This document shows positions 59,864 through 64,000 of a stretch of 64,000 nucleotides of DNA, piece after piece. Position numbers and translations under genes: made by a program. The notes under the pieces were generated by a model. That model made no database searches and was not told where the DNA came from. It was given only the letters and a program-made list of their open reading frames with translations. The DNA is taken from contig NC_086259.1 of assembly GCF_021018805.1 (NCBI RefSeq), positions 1,488,001-1,552,000 of the forward strand, given 5' to 3'. The stretch comes from Prinia subflava. Its lineage: Eukaryota > Chordata > Aves > Passeriformes > Cisticolidae. Every line of letters begins with the position of its first letter. Position 1 is the stretch's first letter.

Positions 59864-60513
59864 AAAATCACAGAATCACTGAGGCTGGAAAATACCTCAG
59901 AGGTCATTGAGTCCAGCCTGTAACCAACCACTCTGTCACCCACCCAGAGCACTGAGTGTCACGTCCAGACATCCCCCTGCAGCTGCAGGGGGTCATTGTG
60001 GCTGAAGTGCAGGACCTGGCCCTTGACCCCGCTGGACCTCGTGGCAGTGGCCTTGGCACATCACCCAGCCTGGCCAGGGCCCTCAGCAGGGCCTTCCCGC
60101 CCTCCAGATCCCATTCCAGGCAGTGGGTATCACCCCAGTTAGCCGGGGGTAAACTCAGTGCCCTCCTCCACACCGTCAGTAGAGGTGTGGAGCAGCCCTG
60201 GTCCCAGCAAGGGACCCCATTCCCACCAGGGGGATCCCATTCCCACCATTCTGGGCCCGGCCCTCAGCCAGCTCCCATCCCAGCCAAGGACAGCCCTGGC
60301 CAAGCTGGGGCTGCAGCTTCTCCAGGAGATGCCAGGGGAGAGGGGCCCAAAGGCTCTGTGAATTCCAGGGAGGACCTGCCCCTCCTAACCCAGCCTGGCT
60401 GGGGCTGATCCCGTGGCTGTCCTGGGGTTGTCCCGCCCGTGCCGTGTGCTCACACTCAGGGTGATCTGCTGGGCTCCAGGGCCGGGCTGGCAGCTCTGTC
60501 AAACCAACCTCCC
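59864..60513 (-). mobile_element. CR1 retrotransposon fragment, upstream of unit D
   Basis: Orthologue of 18577-19225, downstream of TK2-D. Confidence 0.8.
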
Positions 60514-60520
60514 CCTGCAC

Positions 60521-63500
60521 ACAGCGGCCACTCGGGGCTGGGTACCCCGTTCACCCCACTCAGAGAAACCTCAGGTACCCTCCTCAGAGGCCATTGTAAT
60601 AAACCCTTTATTTCAAATTACAAAAACAGTTGTCTTTAGGGAAAAAAAGAAGACATTAAAGTTACTTCTGGGAAGCAGCAGCAAAGTGGGAAATGAGGGA
60701 AACAGCCGTATTTCAGCTGAACAAAACTGACACAGTAAAACTGATGGAAAACCTAAAAACACAAAGAGAACTGGCTCATGTTCTGTTCCTGATTGGCATC
60801 TGATCATTTCAAAGCTGTAAGTCCATAGCATTCTACAAAGCATAGTGCAAAAACAATAGCCATTATATTTAAATACTAAAAATACTAACTCAGACTTCAG
60901 TAGATGATTTCTGATACAACAGCCACGGGCTTTATAAATGGTGTTGTCTGTTCGGTGGGTTCAGTATTTGGTCCCGGTTTTCTTCGTACTTCTCAATCAT
61001 TTTCTGCACGTCATGGTCAGCTCCAATGACCTTGGAAAGAAGATGAAACACTGGAAATAACTGACACCACAGAACTTGGTTTCTCTTGAGCAGAACAGTA
61101 CAGAACAGGACTACCAGTGCAGCCAAGCCGGGATACTCCAACAGATCTGCCCAAGCTGCTTTCTGCTGGGAATTTGGCATTCCCTGAAAGCTACACAGCT
61201 GATCCTTCAAGCCATCCCAGTGAACAGCCCCTCAAATTCCACTGCAGAGATGGCAGACCCCACTTTTATGCTCTACACCAACAGCTGTCACATTTGTCTG
61301 AGGCTGTCCTTCTCCAAAGGTTATCAGAAAAGCAGATTTATTTACTTTTACCACTGAACAACACTCCTGTTATTTCAGAAAGCACAATCCCCCACATGCC
61401 TAATTGGTTATAATTAAAATAATACTCACAAGTACTGGGCAGGAAACTTCAAACAGTGCACGTTTAATGAGCCACTCTTCATAGAGCTCGTGAATAGCCT
61501 CTAAATATTCCTAGAAAAGAGGCACTGGAATAACACAAATGCCCAGGGATGACACACACATTGCAATCCTTATCCATTTGGGAAGCAGTTAAGAGACACA
61601 TATAAAAGCCTGCAACACATATCTTCCGCTAACAAAAAAATAAAAAGCATCAGAAGGTTTTTGAGAAATGTTAATTCCCAGTATAAAGTTTAACTCCAGG
61701 AAGACCTCAAAGACACAGCTCACAGAAGCACAGGGCTCTCAGCTCCTTTTAAGATCAAGCAACCATGATGCTCTCCCACAGGTAAAATGTGGTTCAAGAT
61801 TTTTACAGAGGAAAATACTACAAGGTAAGGACAAGAAGGGCAAGGCTGCTAAGAATATGTATGGGGGGCACTTTCTGTGTCAATACATTTCCCTGAAATT
61901 CCCAGTTCACTTTCTGGTAACTCAGTTTCCTCTAAAAGCTCTTCTGCCTGCCACCAATTGGTTTTTTGCTTCATGGGGACCACTTCACTTTCAGAACTGC
62001 TCCCCTCCTCTTCAGCAGAGCTGCAAAATAACACAAAAGCTCTTCAAATCCATCACAGGGGATTTATTCTCAAGGCAGGCAAAATTTCACTGGGCCCAAA
62101 ATTTAGCTCTTTGCACAGATCTTCTACTGACAATTGCTCCTCCTGAGCCACCCACCCAGAGCTGCAGAGGGAACTGCATTTATGTCTGCTCAGGCTTTTT
62201 TAGAAGCCTTGTGGCATGAAGGGCCGTGCTGTAAACTGGCACAGAAAGTCACTGTTCCATCACCACCATTTGTTTCAAAGCAGATTCCCAAGCTCACAAT
62301 TCTCATGGAGTTGCTTCTTTTCAGCCACAGCAAGAGACACTTTTCATGCACAAACATCCTGGAGGGAGCAGACTACAAAGTGCCCAGGAAATCTCAGCAC
62401 CTGCAAGCCCAGCTATCCGTGCTTCACCTGGTGCTTTTGTGCCATTCAATGGTACAAAGGCAATTGACTTTCACATCTTAGAGAAGATTACCAGAGGATT
62501 AATACTGCACCTCAAGTCAGCTACAGTGCACTGACTACTACAACAGAACACCTGGGAGAGTCAGCGTGCATGACAGATCATTATTTTTTAAATAAATCAA
62601 AATTCAATACTCAGGGTTTACTTTGCAGTAGAAACAGCTGCACCACATTTTGGCAGTATACTCAGGATACAATTTTAGTATTTAGACTGGAATCATTCCA
62701 TTTTCAAAGCTCATTATAAGCACATATATCAGAGGAACTCCTTACCAGAGGAATGACTTTTTCCTCTTCCCTGCATCGTGTCTATAGCCTCTCATAACAA
62801 ACTTTAGGAGATGGCTGCAAATAAACTGCCGGAATAAAAAATTTAATAGTTATTTAAAAGCAAAGAAGTAGTTCTTTAAAAGCAAAGAAGTAACTCACTT
62901 CACAAACTACAGAAGGGAAGGATCCTGGCTTGGGTACCACCACTAGACCTCCCCTTTGGCACTGCTGTGAGTCAACCCAGGAACCACCCACAAACCCAAG
63001 CTGTCTGATGGTGTCCACTTTTATACTGAATAATGTGATTATCTATGAGCCAAGAAACAAGAAGTATTGCTTCTCCCAGAAGGGAAACCCACCCACAAAC
63101 ACAGCCCTCCAGAGCCACCAAGATGTTACCTATCAAATCCACTGAAACATCGATGTTGTTCTGGATCCAGTCAAACCATTCACTCAGGACAGCATAATCC
63201 ACCTCTGGCATTTTTCCCCTGAACAAACACAAGAGGCACAAATCACTCACTTAGCATCATGCAGAGATCAACTCCAAACTCTCATTTTGCTCACCAGACC
63301 AGAATCCCTCCCCATTTACTCATCATTTATGAAAAGGCCAGCATTATGCCCACCCAAATTGAAGGCCACACAAACCATTGTTCATAACATAGAAAGACCA
63401 AATCTTTTCTCTCTCTCTCTTTTTTTTTTTTTCAAGTACTCAACGATATTTATTGCTCAGGTTCTCTGTATCAGTATCAGTTCAAATCTATCCCAGGGCC

Positions 63501-64000
63501 TGTCACCAGAAGGGCTGGATTTACTGAGCAGCACCAATAATTCCTTACAGAAGCCACAGTGAAATGCAGCAAAAAATATAATGTCAATGTGTAGATAAAT
63601 TTACTCCCACTGTAAGAAATATTTGTGGAAAGAGTAGTGAAATATCCAATATGCTTAACTAGAACTCTGAACTCGGAGCACAGAATGTTGGAGACAAAGA
63701 CCCCAAAGTTATCTCAGCAACAAATAAAGTATCAGGCAACTCAAGTAAAAGGGAGTTACTGAGGACACGTTAAGAATCGCATACTATGTTTTTATTAGTG
63801 AATCGATTTTCACTTAATACCATATTCTGATTGTCAAATATTACTAATTTTACAGTATCCTCTCTTCAAAACTGGTGACAGTAACACATACTCCATACTC
63901 TTTCCTAAATGCTTCTGCAACATAAAAATTGTAAAAAAGATGGAGTTGGGAGGCTCCTGTGCTCTCCAGCTGAGTAATTAAGACTAGTTATGCCATTTGA
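60521..64000. repeat. Tandem segmental duplication, unit D (cut by window end)
   Basis: Matches 19231-22710 and 38701-42180 with few differences. It carries TK2 exons 10, 9, 8 and 7 and runs out of the window in TK2 intron 6. Confidence 0.9.
60932..64000 (-). pseudogene. TK2: TK2 copy D, 3' part: exons 10-7, stop in exon 8
   Basis: Exons 60932-61030 (VIGADHDVQKMIEKYEEN, then TAA stop), 61430-61510 (EYLEAIHELYEEW), 62746-62825 and 63130-63218 ([16 protein letters not shown]). Exon 8 carries the same in-frame TAG (62782-62784) as copies B and C. Exon 9 starts with Glu, as in copy C. The rest lies beyond the window, so whether this copy has exon 3 cannot be seen. Confidence 0.85.

Larger units (their letters stand above)
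38701..60520. repeat. Tandem segmental duplication, unit C
   Basis: Third unit. It matches unit B throughout, with three private blocks: a solo LTR at 42976-43557, a 1.02-kb segment at 49011-50031 that holds TK2 exon 3, and an LTR-element 3' end at 58788-59652. It also carries the divergent CKLF exons. It therefore represents a different lineage of the array from units A and B. Confidence 0.9.

Noticed and set aside
1..64000. Whole repeat structure as an assembly duplication
   Set aside because: Copies differ by private insertions with perfect target duplications, a shared A/B deletion and scattered substitutions, which repeated assembly of one sequence would not create. Haplotype mixing cannot be fully excluded from sequence alone.

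Overview
This is a vertebrate nuclear window, almost certainly from a bird and possibly a songbird. The genes are spliced, with GT..AG introns and short exons. CR1 retrotransposon ends occur repeatedly, several avian-type LTR elements are present, and the GC-rich shared promoter carries a CpG-dense block. The gene order TK2(-) / CKLF(+) / CMTM3(+) matches the conserved block known from human 16q22. Nothing bacterial or phage-like was seen.

The window is a tandem segmental duplication with a basic unit of about 19.5 kb. Reading left to right: unit A (1 to about 19.2 kb, entered inside TK2), unit B (about 19.2 to 38.7 kb), unit C (about 38.7 to 60.5 kb) and the start of unit D (60.5 to 64.0 kb). 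A complete unit cycle holds the TK2 3' end, ten TK2 exons on the minus strand, a 127-bp divergent promoter, four CKLF exons on the plus strand, a solo LTR, an orphan first exon of CMTM3 cut by a CR1 element, some unidentified exon-like sequence, an LTR-element remnant and a long CR1. The next TK2 3' end follows. Because of the array, each TK2 body runs back into the preceding unit: TK2-B spans 19645-30162 and TK2-C spans 39117-51210.

TK2 (mitochondrial thymidine kinase 2) looks dead in every copy that can be read. Exon 8 carries the same in-frame TAG in copies B, C and D. Copies A and B have also lost about 1.02 kb containing exon 3, which encodes the ATP-binding P-loop; copy C keeps that exon. 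CKLF (chemokine-like factor, a four-pass MARVEL/CMTM protein) is open in all three copies. Copies A and B are nearly identical. Copy C differs from them by about two dozen amino acid replacements but only about four silent changes, concentrated in the exons while adjacent introns are almost identical.

Unit A alone carries a 6.7-kb endogenous retrovirus of gammaretroviral type on the minus strand, inserted 10 nt upstream of the CKLF exon 3 splice acceptor. Its two LTRs differ at eight positions. All eight are G-to-A on the viral sense strand in a GG context, which is the footprint of cytidine-deaminase editing. Unit C has its own solo LTR inside TK2. The segment before copy D keeps an LTR-element 3' end that the other units lack.
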